Source of the DNA: Gemmatimonadota bacterium
GTDB taxonomy: Bacteria; Gemmatimonadota; Gemmatimonadetes; Longimicrobiales; Gaopeijiaceae
Length of the DNA stretch: 64,000 nucleotides
Reading direction: 5' to 3'
Assembly (NCBI GenBank): GCA_022560615.1
Contig: JADFSR010000002.1
Span: forward strand, 62,001-126,000
Positions within the stretch are counted from its first letter, which is position 1. Every line of letters begins with the position of its first letter. Position numbers and translations under genes: made by a program. The notes beneath the pieces are model-generated. The model was given only the letters and a program-made list of their open reading frames with translations. It did no database searches and was not told the origin of the DNA. This document shows positions 1-9,260 of the stretch, in pieces.

Positions 1-447
1 GGCGGACGCGAGGAGGGAGACGAGCCGCCAGAGTCGGGGACCGCGGACCAGCCGATCGATTTCCTGGAAGCGATCGCCCCGACCGATGAGGCGCCCGAAC
101 AGACTCCCGGCGCGATCGTGCGCGGGATCCTGGACACCGGGCACTGGCTCGCGAGTGGCACCGACGGTGAGATCGGCGTGCTGGTCGAAGGCACGCGCAT
201 CTTCAGCCCGATCACGCTCGACCGCGGCACCAACGTCGGCCGGTACGCCGGAGTCGACGACCTGGTCATGGGGGGCATCGTCTGGGAGGACGCCAAGCCC
301 CAGCTCGCGAGCAAGCCGTTCCTCATTCATCAGCCGATGGGTGGCGGGCAACTGATCGCCTTTGCGGAGGATCCGAACTACCGCGCGTACGCCGAAGCGA
401 CGCAGTTGCTCTTCATCAACGCCGTACTGCTCGGGCCCGGTCGCTAG
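1..447 (+). CDS. C-terminal end of an M14-family zinc carboxypeptidase-like protein (partial)
   Basis: The frame is open from the left edge to the TAG at 445-447, so the gene starts outside the window. The visible part is about 148 residues: an acidic linker, then a compact domain with [14 protein letters not shown] and a terminal [19 protein letters not shown] block. That ending resembles the non-catalytic C-terminus of the very large secreted M14 peptidases common in Gemmatimonadota. The zinc ligands and catalytic Glu would lie upstream, so activity cannot be judged. It converges with the next gene and overlaps its stop by 4 bases. The family call is from recall of the C-terminal motif only. 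Confidence 0.6.
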   Translation, partial: GGREEGDEPPESGTADQPIDFLEAIAPTDEAPEQTPGAIVRGILDTGHWLASGTDGEIGVLVEGTRIFSPITLDRGTNVGRYAGVDDLVMGGIVWEDAKPQLASKPFLIHQPMGGGQLIAFAEDPNYRAYAEATQLLFINAVLLGPGR

Positions 448-1730
448 TCGTCGCGGAGACTTCCCAGCGCCTGCTGCTCGACCTCGATGATTTCAGCCAA
501 GACCTCGCCCAAACGGCCGAACACGTCGGCTGCCTCGACTGGAGTCAGGTCGCAGTTGGCGACCAGGTCCCGTTGCTCGGCGTGGAGCATGGCCATCTGC
601 TCGGCCACCGGCTGTCCATCCATCTGGGCACTGCGGAGATCGGCGAGCTCGGCGTAACGAGTGAGGTCGTCGCTGGCTGCGATCGCGGTTGTGGCCAGTC
701 GAGACCACAACTCGCCACTCCGCCGGAAAGCCGACGCCGCCTCCGAGGTGCGTTCGCCGCCGAGGATCCCCGCGGCCTCCTCCAGGAAGTCCGCGTACAG
801 AAAGCGACCGGCCCCGGGCGCCGTGTAGGCGTGCGTCACGCAATCGTACAGTCGCGTGAGCCCGATGGCGGCGCGGGAGCCGTCCGCGAAGATGCGGTGC
901 CAGCTCTTCTTTTCGCTGGGCCTCGTGAGCAGTCGATGCCACTTCTTCAGCCCAGCCATACCGACATTTGCTGCAAACTGAGGAACAGGCGGCGTGTCGT
1001 AACCGCGCACGCCCGCACGCAGCGCGGTGTTCACCGCTCCGACCCAGTCGTGCTCGCCTGGCACCGCCGTGACCGAGATCACTCGGTGCTTGGCCGGGCG
1101 GTATGCCGCGCGCGCAGCCGCAAAGGTGTCGGCATCCACCGAAAGCGCCTGGGGCGCACGATCATCGAGCAGCAAGGTCCCGTCCGTGCGACCGATCACG
1201 CCGACCACATGCGGGCTCATGGCGGACTCGTCACGCGGCAGACCAAGGTAGTCCAGCCACCCCGCGCCCACCGTGCAAATCGCGGGGGTCTCCTCATCCA
1301 GAAGTGCATCCAACTCCCGGCGGCCCTTGGCTGCACTCCCCGTGGTCGAAATTCGAACCTTCGCGCCCGCCCGCTCGAATAGCGGTTCGAGGAAGGAGTC
1401 CGGCGTGGAGCTGTTCCGACCCACAATCGTCATCGTCGGCGTGCCCTCGTACTCGAAGACCCCGTACAGGAATCCCACGCCGCCTGCCAAACCAAAGGCC
1501 ATGGCCTCGGTGAGAGGGGCACCGTCGTGACCCACGACGCCCGCATTGGCCAGCAGGTTGCGTGCAGCGGCCACGTCCGCCTGCTGACCTCCGACCGCAT
1601 GAACGGAGGGGAAGAGAGGTAGCGTGATCGGGGCCTCCGCTCGGGGTTGGTCAGGACGGGCGGCCAGGATCTGGGCGCGGGCGACAGCATACCGCTCGCC
1701 GGTTGAACGTACCCGCTCCTTCGCTCTCAA
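444..1730 (-). CDS. BtrH N-terminal / DUF4872-type protein
   Basis: This 428-residue protein has the [22 protein letters not shown] block typical of the BtrH N-terminal domain, a papain-like fold that in butirosin biosynthesis transfers an acyl chain from a carrier protein. It is followed by a DUF4872-like C-terminal half rich in helices. The position where BtrH-like proteins normally carry a nucleophile Cys reads [10 protein letters not shown] here, with no Cys, so acyltransfer by the usual mechanism is doubtful. The start is uncertain: the first in-frame codon lies 26 bp from the divergent alcohol dehydrogenase start, and a shorter protein beginning near 1600 is possible. No carrier-protein gene is nearby. 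Function unknown. Confidence 0.6.
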   Translation of the reverse strand: MRAKERVRSTGERYAVARAQILAARPDQPRAEAPITLPLFPSVHAVGGQQADVAAARNLLANAGVVGHDGAPLTEAMAFGLAGGVGFLYGVFEYEGTPTMTIVGRNSSTPDSFLEPLFERAGAKVRISTTGSAAKGRRELDALLDEETPAICTVGAGWLDYLGLPRDESAMSPHVVGVIGRTDGTLLLDDRAPQALSVDADTFAAARAAYRPAKHRVISVTAVPGEHDWVGAVNTALRAGVRGYDTPPVPQFAANVGMAGLKKWHRLLTRPSEKKSWHRIFADGSRAAIGLTRLYDCVTHAYTAPGAGRFLYADFLEEAAGILGGERTSEAASAFRRSGELWSRLATTAIAASDDLTRYAELADLRSAQMDGQPVAEQMAMLHAEQRDLVANCDLTPVEAADVFGRLGEVLAEIIEVEQQALGSLRDD

Positions 1731-1756
1731 CCCAAACCCCTGTAGATTCGCCGCCT

Positions 1757-2803
1757 ATGAAAAGCTACCAGTTTCGAGACTACGGTCAGCCGCTCGAGGC
1801 CATCGAGGCCCCGACACCCGAGCCCGTCGGCACCGAGCTGTTGATGCGCGTCGTCGCGTGCGGTGCGTGCCACAGCGACGTGCACGTCTGGGAGGGCCAA
1901 TACGACATGGGTGGTGGGCGGAAGCTGGACGTGCGCGTGGGCCGCGACCTGCCCTTCACGCTCGGCCACGAAATCGTCGGTGAGGTCGTCGCGATGGGAC
2001 CGGAGACGGAAGGCGCGGCCATCGGAGACCGGAGGGTCGTCTTTCCGTGGATCGGATGCGGGACGTGCGAGACCTGCGAGCGGGACGAGGAGCATCTGTG
2101 CCTCAAGACGCGGGCGCTCGGCACGTTCGTCCAGGGCGGTTACAGCGACTACGTAATCGTCCCACATGCGCGATACCTCTTCGACTACGGTGACGTGGGT
2201 CCCGAGCTTGCGTGCACGTACGCTTGCTCGGGTGTCACCGCCTTCAGCGCGGTCAGAAAGGTCATCGACCAGCGGGGGCGACACATCGTCATCCTCGGAG
2301 CCGGCGGCGTCGGCCTGTCAGCGTTGCGCATGGCCAAGGCGCTCACGGACTTCGAAGTGATCGTCGTCGATCTGCGGCAGGACGCGCTCGACGCGGCGAC
2401 AGAGGGCGGGGCGGACCACGTCGTCGATGCCTCGGACAAGAACGCGCACCGGCAGATCAAGAGCCTGAGCAACGGCGGTACTTGCGCGGCGCTCGACTGC
2501 GTGGGCGCGGCGGCCACCGCCAAGCTCGGCATGCGATGCCTCGCCATGAGTGGCATGCTCGTGGTCGTTGGCCTGTTCGGCGGCTCGCTCGAGGTCTCGC
2601 TTCCGCTGCTCCCCCTGAAAAACTTGAGCATTCGAGGATCGTTCCTCGGCAGCCTCGCCGAGATGCGTGAGCTCATGACCTTGGTGCGTGCGGGCAGTAT
2701 CGGCGCGATACCCGTAGAGACCCGCGCGCTCGCCGAGGCGCAACGAACGCTGGACGACCTGGCGGCGGGGAACCTCGTCGGCCGTGTCGTTCTCACTCCT
2801 TGA
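1757..2803 (+). CDS. Zinc-dependent alcohol dehydrogenase (MDR family)
   Basis: A 348-residue cytosolic medium-chain dehydrogenase oxidising or reducing an alcohol/aldehyde with a nicotinamide cofactor. The catalytic zinc site is visible as C38-H39-S40-D41 and H71-E72, and the structural zinc site as C101, C104, C107 and C115. The Rossmann dinucleotide loop is the GAGGVGLS stretch near residue 180. I chose the ATG at 1757 because it begins directly with the domain (MKSYQFRDYG); the longer frame from 1703 adds an unlikely leader. It is transcribed divergently from the BtrH-like gene, with only 26 bp between them. The substrate cannot be read from the sequence. Confidence 0.88.
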   Translation: MKSYQFRDYGQPLEAIEAPTPEPVGTELLMRVVACGACHSDVHVWEGQYDMGGGRKLDVRVGRDLPFTLGHEIVGEVVAMGPETEGAAIGDRRVVFPWIGCGTCETCERDEEHLCLKTRALGTFVQGGYSDYVIVPHARYLFDYGDVGPELACTYACSGVTAFSAVRKVIDQRGRHIVILGAGGVGLSALRMAKALTDFEVIVVDLRQDALDAATEGGADHVVDASDKNAHRQIKSLSNGGTCAALDCVGAAATAKLGMRCLAMSGMLVVVGLFGGSLEVSLPLLPLKNLSIRGSFLGSLAEMRELMTLVRAGSIGAIPVETRALAEAQRTLDDLAAGNLVGRVVLTP

Positions 2804-3045
2804 CGGACCGAAGTCACATATCACGAACCACTACCTTCGCGATCGGTCTACTCCTGGTCGCGGCCGGGCCCCGTACGCCCCAACTGCCCCTTGGGCGAAC
2901 CCCTTACTTTGGGGGGGGCAGGGTCAGCTGGTCGGATTTCGCGCCATAAGACGAGCAGGGAAACCGCGTCGAGTTCCGACAGCCCCTCCAACCCCGCCGC
3001 AATTCACGGCTAGTACCGACCGCGGAAACGGACGGAGACTGGGAA

Positions 3046-3474
3046 CTACTTCGACCCCGGAACGGGTACGGCGACGACATCGAGCCCATCGATCCCCGTG
3101 AAGTCGTCAGGATTACACGTATAGACTGGTAGCTGATGAGCGAGAGCTGTCGCCGCAATCATCGCGTCGTACGCTCGCGCCTGCGTCTTCCGGCCCGAAC
3201 GCCGCAGCGCAGCGGCCACGCGACCGAACGCGCGCGCGGCGCGGGCGTCGAATGGGAGAGGATCGAAATCCGCCTCGGCCTGCTGCAAGTGTGCCTGGCG
3301 AGCGACCCGCTCTTCGTCCGTGGCCGCCACCAAGGGTCCCACGGACAGCTCCGCGAGCGTGACGGCGGTGATGAGGGGTTCCGTCGGCAAGAGCTCGGGG
3401 TCCTCGAGCCTGGGTAGCAGGATGACGGCACTCGTGTCCAGCACGCCGCGTTGGTGCCGGACACCGGTGCTCAC
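3046..3474 (-). CDS. vapC: PIN-domain ribonuclease toxin, VapC-like
   Basis: A 142-residue PIN-domain protein. The first acidic residue sits in VLDTSAVI near residue 13, a Glu in TLAELSVG near 42, and later Asp residues in ARAYDAMIAATA and CNPDDF complete the metal-binding site expected of a Mg-dependent RNase. The start overlaps the stop of the antitoxin gene (ATGA, 3471-3474), a typical translational coupling of toxin to antitoxin. Toxins of this family usually cut initiator tRNA or rRNA; the target here is unknown. Confidence 0.85.
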   Translation of the reverse strand: MSTGVRHQRGVLDTSAVILLPRLEDPELLPTEPLITAVTLAELSVGPLVAATDEERVARQAHLQQAEADFDPLPFDARAARAFGRVAAALRRSGRKTQARAYDAMIAATALAHQLPVYTCNPDDFTGIDGLDVVAVPVPGSK

Positions 3475-3707
3475 ACCGACGAGTCCAGCACTCCGTCCAG
3501 GTCCGCCCGCAGCCTCGAGACGTCGATAGCCGGCAGGCCCCTCCAGCGACGGAGCAGCACGTCAGCGGGAAGCGCACGTGCCGCCAAGGGCCGCAACTCT
3601 GCCATCGGATGCCCCGAGCGCGTCACAGTCACTGTCTCACCCCGCGCCACCCGCTCGAGTACTCGCCCGCCGTGGTTGCGCAACTCCCTGATGGTCACTT
3701 TACTCAT
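3471..3707 (-). CDS. vapB: Phd/YefM-type antitoxin
   Basis: A 78-residue antitoxin. The N-terminus (KVTIRELRNHGGRVLERV, then GETVTVTRSGHPMAEL) is the Phd/YefM DNA-binding fold, and the C-terminal tail should wrap the VapC-like toxin. I prefer the ATG at 3707; a GTG at 3737 in the same frame would place the operator inside the coding region. It is first in a two-gene operon with a 4-base overlap to the toxin. Autorepression is suggested by the perfect palindrome immediately upstream. Pairing a Phd-type antitoxin with a PIN toxin is a common combination. Confidence 0.85.
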   Translation of the reverse strand: MSKVTIRELRNHGGRVLERVARGETVTVTRSGHPMAELRPLAARALPADVLLRRWRGLPAIDVSRLRADLDGVLDSSV

Positions 3708-3713
3708 GACTGA

Positions 3714-3733
3714 ATGTATCACGCGTGATACAT
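3714..3733. promoter_or_regulatory. Perfect 20-bp palindrome, likely vapBC operator
   Basis: ATGTATCACGCGTGATACAT is identical to its own reverse complement and lies 6 bp upstream of the antitoxin ATG. Position and symmetry fit an autoregulatory operator bound by the antitoxin or antitoxin-toxin complex. Because it fills the Shine-Dalgarno region, the mRNA may be leaderless or weakly translated. Confidence 0.7.
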
Positions 3734-3824
3734 CCACGCTACCTGGCTCATGTCGCTAACGGCTGGTCGCCACCTTCCGGCGGGCACCCAACGCGATCCG
3801 AACCCGTTCCGTCGCCCAGAGGGG

Positions 3825-6800
3825 TCAGGCGATGACGCAGCCCTCCGGCCGATCGCAGTCGGGATCGAGCGGCATCATCTCCAGCCGCACCAGCTCCGCG
3901 TTGACGGCGGCGAGGTCGGTCGCCCAGACCTCCTCGAGCCGGTCCGTGTAGCCCCGCAGCTCGTTCACGAGGATGTCGAAAATCTCGGACATGTTGTTCC
4001 CGGGCCTGCCGTCCCCACGCTCCGCCATCGACATCAGGTTCGCGAGTCGGTTGTTGACCTTGATGGGGAAATTGAGCGGGTCCTGGTTGCTCTGATTGCG
4101 GACCTGGTAGATGTTCTCCTCCACGGCCGACGCGTTGCTCGTGAGGCTTTGCGCAGCCTCGGCGAGCCCGAGGTCGTCGGACTGCTCCAGCCGGTCTTCC
4201 AACTGGGCCTTCACACGGCGAATCGCGATGACTGCCTGGTTGGCCTCTGTCACCTTGTCCCGCACCTGTCGCGAGAACTGATACTGGGCACGTAGATCCG
4301 CATCGGTGACCTCGGGAATCCACGGATTCCGCTCGACCATGAGCGGGACGCTCTCGGTCCGCCCGTCGACCGTGAGGCGCACGGTGTACTCCCCGGGAGG
4401 TACCGCGGGCCCCATGCGGCGGGCGCCCCAGAAGATCAGGCCCGGGAAGTCGGTCCACGGGTCGGCTCGCAGGTCCCACGTGAGGTGGTTGAGACCCGGG
4501 TCGGTCGAGAATCGAGGACCACCGCCGCCGCGACCTCCTCTACCGCCCTCGCTCTCGTCCTGCTCCTCCTCCTCCTCCGGCGAAGCGCGCTCAAAGGTTC
4601 GCAACAGCTCGCCATCCGAATCCAGGATATCGAGCTTCGCTTCGTTGGGCGTGTCCCGGAGCCACCACGCGAGCGTGACGCCAGGGGCCGAACGTACCGC
4701 GAGCGGCGGATTGAAGAGCTCGACCGCCTGTGCGGTCATGTCCGGCGTCGCCTGACGGAGCGGCCCGAAGTTGTCGAGAATCCAGAAGCCCCGGCCGTGC
4801 GTGCCGATGACCAGCTCGTTGTCCTCGACGATCAGGTCGATCACGGGGATGTCCGGAAGACTCGGGTTCAGCTCCTGCCACAACCCGCCGTCGTCGTAGG
4901 AGATGTATACCCCGTGCTGCGTTGCCGCGTACAGAAGGCCCTCCCGGTCGGGGTCTTCGCGCACCGCATGCACGTAGGCGTCCTCACGGATACCCTTCAC
5001 GATCGTGGTCCAGCTCTGGCCGTAGTCGTCGGTCTTGAAGATGTACGGTGAGAAGTCGTCCAGAAGCGGCAGGCGTACAGAGACGTAGGCGCCCCCCCGC
5101 TCGAACGCCGAGGCGTCGATCTGGCTCACCCGACCGAAATCGGGCATGTCTGGCGGAGTGACGTTCGACCATGTGGATCCGCCGTCCTGAGTGACGTGCA
5201 CGAGGCCGTCATCGGATCCCGTCCAAATCACGTTCACGTCCGTCTTGCCGGGTCCGACCGAGAAGATCGTCGCGTAGACCTCGGGGCCGTTCATGTCGCC
5301 GGTGATCGGGCCACCCGAATGCTGAAGCGTCGCCGGGTCAGCCCGCGTCAGGTCGCCGCTCAGCGCCGTCCAGCTCGCGCCCGCGTCGAGCGTCATCCAC
5401 AGTCTCTGCGACGACACATACAGGCGGTCGGGATCGATCGGCGAGAAGATGATCGGGAACGTCCACTGCCAGCGCTCGACGAGATCGATCGCTGGCTCGC
5501 CCGAATAGAACCACGGATACGGGTTCACCTCGCGCGAGGTGCCATGCCGCCGATTGAACTTGTCGACGTAGCGGCCGTTGTTCGTGCCCGAGTAGAAGAC
5601 GTCGACGTCTTTGGGGTCCGGCGCGATGTAGCCGGGCTCACCGCCGCCCGCGCGATAGGCGACATCCATCGAACCCTCGGTGACGCTTCCGCTGTCACCA
5701 CCGCCGCGCCCGCCGCCGAACCCGCGCCCGCCACCTCCGAATCCGAAGCGCGACGCGTTCCAGTTGAAGGGGAGACAGAGCGTGCTGTTGTCCTGCTGCG
5801 AGCCACACACGTGGTAAGGAACGTGCGCCGTCGTCACCACATGGTAGAACTGGGCGGTCGAGTAGTCCTGCTCGGTCCAGCTCCCGCCCGTGTTCGTGGA
5901 AACCGCCCCACCCCCGTCGTTCCCGACGACCAGGTGCGTCGGGTCGTCCGGGTCGATCCACAGGTCGTGGAAGTCGCCGTGCGTCCCGTTGTTGATCGTT
6001 TCGTACGTTTCTCCGCCGTCGCTCGAGCGGAAGAACGACGTGTTCTGCATGTACACGACGTCTTCGTCCATCGGGTCCGCGAAGACGTGCGTGTAGTAGA
6101 AGGCACGCTGGCGTATGGCACGAGCGTCGTTGACCAGAGTCCACGTCTCGCCTGCGTCGTCGCTCGAAAAGAGCCCGCCGTCGTCGTTCTCGAAAAGTGC
6201 GTAGACGCGGTCGGAGTTGGCCGGGGACACCGCCAGACCGATCCGGCCCACGAGGCCCTCTTGCGGCATGCCCGGATTGCGGGTCATCTCGGTCCAGGTC
6301 TCACCGCCGTCCGTGCTCTTGAACATGCCGCTGCCCGGGCCACCGCTCGACATCTGGTACTCCTTGCGGTACGCCTCCCACAGAGATGCATACAGCACGT
6401 CCGGGTTGTTCTGGTCGATCACGATGTCGATCGCGCCGGTCTCGTCATTGCGGTAGAGGACCCGCTCCCACGTGTCTCCCCCGTCGGTGCTCTTGAAGAC
6501 GCCGCGCTCTTCGCTCGGGGCACCGTATTTGCCGAACGACGCCACGAAGACGATGTCCGGGTTGAGGGGATGGATCCTGATCTTCGAGATCCCATGGGAC
6601 TGGCTGAATCCGACGTGCTGCCAGGTCTCTCCTCCGTCGCGGCTCCGGTACACGCCGTCGCCGGGGAGGATATTGCCTCGGATGCATGTCTCACCCGTGC
6701 CGATGAAGACCAGGTCCGGGTCGGTGTCGCTGACCGCCACCGCACCGACCGACGCCGAGTTGATCTGGAAATCCGTGACCGGCGCCCAGTTCTCACCGGA

Positions 6801-7061
6801 GTCGGTCGTCTTCCACAGGCCACCACCGACCGCTCCGAAGTACGCCTCGCTCGGGCGCCCCTTCACGCCGGCCACGGCGATCGATCGTCCACCTCGGTCC
6901 GGGCCGATGTTGCGCCACCGGTATCCGGCCAGAAACGCCGAATCGAGGACAACCGCGCCGGCGGACGACTGCTGCGCCACGGTTGCGGGAGCTGAGAGTA
7001 GAAGCGGCACCAAAGCGATCAGTGGTGCGGAGGCGGAGAGCAGAAGACGGTTCGGGGTCAT
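3825..7061 (-). CDS. Secreted sortilin/BNR-type beta-propeller protein
   Basis: A 1,078-residue exported protein. The ATG at 7061 gives a clear Sec signal (LLLSASAPLIALVPLLLSA, cleavage after AQQ). From about residue 35 it has repeated BNR/Asp-box motifs of the form SxDGGxTW (KTTDSGENW, RSRDGGETW, KSTDGGDTW, SSDDAGETW, TQDGGSTW), building one or two VPS10/sortilin-like propellers. A Gly/Arg-rich loop lies near residues 450-470. After an acidic EEEEEQDESEGGRGG linker comes a C-terminal Ig-like and helical region (VPPGEYTVRLTVDGR). Such proteins are often labelled glycosyl hydrolase, but no catalytic residues can be recognised; binding or structural roles are as likely. Confidence 0.85.
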   Translation of the reverse strand: MTPNRLLLSASAPLIALVPLLLSAPATVAQQSSAGAVVLDSAFLAGYRWRNIGPDRGGRSIAVAGVKGRPSEAYFGAVGGGLWKTTDSGENWAPVTDFQINSASVGAVAVSDTDPDLVFIGTGETCIRGNILPGDGVYRSRDGGETWQHVGFSQSHGISKIRIHPLNPDIVFVASFGKYGAPSEERGVFKSTDGGDTWERVLYRNDETGAIDIVIDQNNPDVLYASLWEAYRKEYQMSSGGPGSGMFKSTDGGETWTEMTRNPGMPQEGLVGRIGLAVSPANSDRVYALFENDDGGLFSSDDAGETWTLVNDARAIRQRAFYYTHVFADPMDEDVVYMQNTSFFRSSDGGETYETINNGTHGDFHDLWIDPDDPTHLVVGNDGGGAVSTNTGGSWTEQDYSTAQFYHVVTTAHVPYHVCGSQQDNSTLCLPFNWNASRFGFGGGGRGFGGGRGGGDSGSVTEGSMDVAYRAGGGEPGYIAPDPKDVDVFYSGTNNGRYVDKFNRRHGTSREVNPYPWFYSGEPAIDLVERWQWTFPIIFSPIDPDRLYVSSQRLWMTLDAGASWTALSGDLTRADPATLQHSGGPITGDMNGPEVYATIFSVGPGKTDVNVIWTGSDDGLVHVTQDGGSTWSNVTPPDMPDFGRVSQIDASAFERGGAYVSVRLPLLDDFSPYIFKTDDYGQSWTTIVKGIREDAYVHAVREDPDREGLLYAATQHGVYISYDDGGLWQELNPSLPDIPVIDLIVEDNELVIGTHGRGFWILDNFGPLRQATPDMTAQAVELFNPPLAVRSAPGVTLAWWLRDTPNEAKLDILDSDGELLRTFERASPEEEEEQDESEGGRGGRGGGGPRFSTDPGLNHLTWDLRADPWTDFPGLIFWGARRMGPAVPPGEYTVRLTVDGRTESVPLMVERNPWIPEVTDADLRAQYQFSRQVRDKVTEANQAVIAIRRVKAQLEDRLEQSDDLGLAEAAQSLTSNASAVEENIYQVRNQSNQDPLNFPIKVNNRLANLMSMAERGDGRPGNNMSEIFDILVNELRGYTDRLEEVWATDLAAVNAELVRLEMMPLDPDCDRPEGCVIA

Positions 7062-7229
7062 GGCTCGATACGGAGAGAGGCGCAGTGTGGATGGAGACGG
7101 GCAAGGTAGGCCGGGACCAGCGATCTGGCATGGGGCAGCAGCAGCGGACGACCCCTCCCACCCCACCCCCTATCCCCCTACCTTGTTTTTTCCCACAGCC
7201 AACGACCCACCGCCGAGACAAAACGCCGC

Positions 7230-7604
7230 ATGGACCTGAAGATCACCGGAATCGTCAAGAAGTTGTTGGAGGAGCAGTCCGGCGAAAGCCAGAAGGGTCC
7301 CTGGCGCAAGCAGGAGTTCATCCTCGAGACCGAGGGTAACTATCCGAAGCAAATCTGCATCGTGCAGTGGGGGGACAATATCGATTCGTTCGGAGTGCAG
7401 ATCGACGAGCGCGTCACGGTATCGATCGATATCGCCAGCCGCGAGTACAACGAGCGCTGGTACACGGACGTCAAGGCCTGGAAGGTCGAGCGGGACGACT
7501 CCGGAGGCGCCCCGCCGATGCCCGACGACGAGCCCTTCCCGGACCCGCCGGACTCTGGCGACGGGGACGGGGACGGGGACGGGGACGACGGGCTACCGTT
7601 CTGA
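7230..7604 (+). CDS. DUF3127 domain protein with acidic GD-repeat tail
   Basis: A 124-residue protein. Residues 1-90 match DUF3127 (ITGIVKKLLEEQSGESQKGPWRKQ, CIVQWGDNID, NERWYTDVKAWKVE), a small OB-fold-like family of unknown function, often suspected of nucleic-acid binding. Residues 91-124 form an acidic Pro/Asp/Gly tail ending GDGDGDGDDGLPF, encoded by four tandem GGGGAC hexamers near 7560-7590. The tail ends in an aromatic tip, reminiscent of SSB C-termini. Divergent from the propeller gene across a C-rich spacer. Confidence 0.75.
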   Translation: MDLKITGIVKKLLEEQSGESQKGPWRKQEFILETEGNYPKQICIVQWGDNIDSFGVQIDERVTVSIDIASREYNERWYTDVKAWKVERDDSGGAPPMPDDEPFPDPPDSGDGDGDGDGDDGLPF

Positions 7605-7840
7605 CGCTGGCGCGGTCCGCCGGAACTGTCGGCCAGGCTCGGCTTCCGGAGGCGGCGATTCTCCTCAGCCCGGCACCCTGACGTCGGTTCCCTTGGGGTA
7701 ACACATCAGCGCACCGGACGGGAAACGCGACAAGTCGAAGGGGATTGTCCGTGATCCGCTGGCCGCGCTTGACCGCCGCGTGAGCGTTCGCATGCGTATG
7801 AAGATGGCGTCAGCGCCAGCAGCCCGCGGCTAATCCCCGC

Positions 7841-8998
7841 TCAGCAGCAGCCGTCCGGTCCGCACACATCGCCCGCGGCCTCGGTCGTGACGTCGTACTC
7901 GAGCCCTTTGGTCTCCCGTGCGTGCCGCGGGGCCGTCCTCGCGCAATCGAACGGCTCTGCGTCCACGAGCGCGATGGGCTCGAGCGGCTCGACGAACTCG
8001 AAGTGGCTCGCGTACGGCTCGCTTCGATAGATCTGGAAGGTCTTGTCACAGACCGCCGCACGTTCACCCCGACGCAGACGGTGCCCGTCGTCGTCGAGCA
8101 CTTCCTTGAACGGACCCCGGTAGATCACTGCCTGCTTCCGCTCGAGGCAGGCTCCTTCTTTGCCCTTGAACGCCTCCACGGTAACCGAACGAAACTCGAC
8201 GCCGAGAACGGTCCGCCACGGCCTCTCCTGGCGCGCGCGAATCTGGATGCCGTAGAAGCCGGCGTCCTCGAAGGCCCTCAGGAAGTCCCCTTCGGTGAAC
8301 GCGCCAGCCACACATCCGCTCCACAACTCGGGGTCGTTTCGCATTGGCTCTGGCAGGACCTCGTCCGAAACGATGTCGGATATCACGGCGCGGCCACCGC
8401 GCCGCAGAACGCGGAAGATCTCGCGGAAGAGCTGCGCCTTGTCCCGCCCCTCGACGAGGTTGAGCACGCAGTTCGAGACGACGACGTCCACGGATTCGTC
8501 CTCGACCATCGGCTCGGTGCGGCGAAGGTCGTCCGCAACCGCCTGGGCGGCGAAAAGGCCGTCGACATCGGACACCGGGTCGTTCTCGAGCACGCGTTCG
8601 AGCGCATCCAGGTCCAGCGCGAGATCCTGGATGCGTCCCCGTCGGAACTCGACGTTCGAGTACCCGACGCGACTCGCCACTTCCGGGAGATTCCGCCGCG
8701 CGATGTCTAGCATCTCCGGCGTCATGTCCACGCCGATCACGCGCCCCTCGCTTCCCACGACTTGCGAGGCGATGAAGCAGATCTTGCCCGTGCCGCTTCC
8801 GAGGTCCAGTACGGTCTCGCCCTCTCGCAGGTAGCGGCTCGGGTCTCCGCATCCGTAGTCGCGTTCGACGACCTCGTCGGGAATCGCCTCGAGATAGCGG
8901 GGATCGTAGTCGACGGGACAGCAAAGGTCCTCGACGCGATGCTCTGCGCCGACGGCATAGGCGTCCCGTACCGCTGCTTCAACTGACGTACTCGGCAT
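7841..8998 (-). CDS. ArsM-like SAM-dependent methyltransferase
   Basis: A 385-residue class I methyltransferase. The SAM site is seen in VLDLGSGTGKICFIAS and VIGVDMTPEMLDIARR, followed by DVVVSNCVLNLV and RGGRAVISDIVSDE, as in arsenite methyltransferases. Cysteines fit arsenic chemistry: a CC pair in DLCCPVDYD near residue 26, C in DYGCGDPS, C in SNCVLN, and a C-terminal CGPDGCC. The C-terminal 120 residues are an extra domain beyond the ArsM core. Arsenite or an organoarsenical is the likely substrate, but no ars regulator, transporter or radical-SAM partner lies alongside. Transcribed divergently from the oxoamine synthase. Confidence 0.7.
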   Translation of the reverse strand: MPSTSVEAAVRDAYAVGAEHRVEDLCCPVDYDPRYLEAIPDEVVERDYGCGDPSRYLREGETVLDLGSGTGKICFIASQVVGSEGRVIGVDMTPEMLDIARRNLPEVASRVGYSNVEFRRGRIQDLALDLDALERVLENDPVSDVDGLFAAQAVADDLRRTEPMVEDESVDVVVSNCVLNLVEGRDKAQLFREIFRVLRRGGRAVISDIVSDEVLPEPMRNDPELWSGCVAGAFTEGDFLRAFEDAGFYGIQIRARQERPWRTVLGVEFRSVTVEAFKGKEGACLERKQAVIYRGPFKEVLDDDGHRLRRGERAAVCDKTFQIYRSEPYASHFEFVEPLEPIALVDAEPFDCARTAPRHARETKGLEYDVTTEAAGDVCGPDGCC

Positions 8999-9091
8999 GG
9001 TTCTCTCAGGGCTGATGGAGCGCGAGAATGCTGCTCACCAAAGACCTCCCCGGCTGGGGTGGTTCCCGGCATCTCCGAGAATAGGGTCGGT

Positions 9092-9151
9092 CGGCGGCCG
9101 CGGCTAGGAAGCCGCCCGCCGAAGCCGGGCGCCACTCCCCGGGAGGCGCCC
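9092..9151. repeat. Two adjacent strong hairpins in a divergent intergenic region
   Basis: CGGCGG-cc-GCGGCT-AGGA-AGCCGC-CCGCCG (9092-9121) is followed by GGGCGCC-N11-GGCGCCC (9127-9151). They lie between the ArsM-like gene and the oxoamine synthase gene. Neither is followed by a T-run, so a simple terminator is not indicated; an mRNA leader structure or protein site are alternatives. Confidence 0.45.
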
Positions 9152-9260
9152 AACCCCGCAAACGATCAGTGCAATCCTTCATCTGTGTATTTCTCCTTGA
9201 ATCCGGCGGCTCATTTCGGGAGATTGTGGACTGACTTCACGCAAGCGAGCCGGTCACGAT

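Noticed and set aside
2804..3045. Possible gene or RNA after the alcohol dehydrogenase
   Set aside because: No frame with a start signal or recognisable motif, and no terminator-like hairpin; I see nothing supportable.
5196..6995. A 599-codon open frame antisense to the propeller gene
   Set aside because: High GC keeps the opposite strand open. The propeller protein on the minus strand has a signal peptide and repeated Asp-box motifs, and the antisense product has no recognisable features.
9000..9260. Possible riboswitch in the spacer upstream of the ArsM-like gene
   Set aside because: Strong hairpins exist, but I could not match any known riboswitch core (SAM, cobalamin or TPP).
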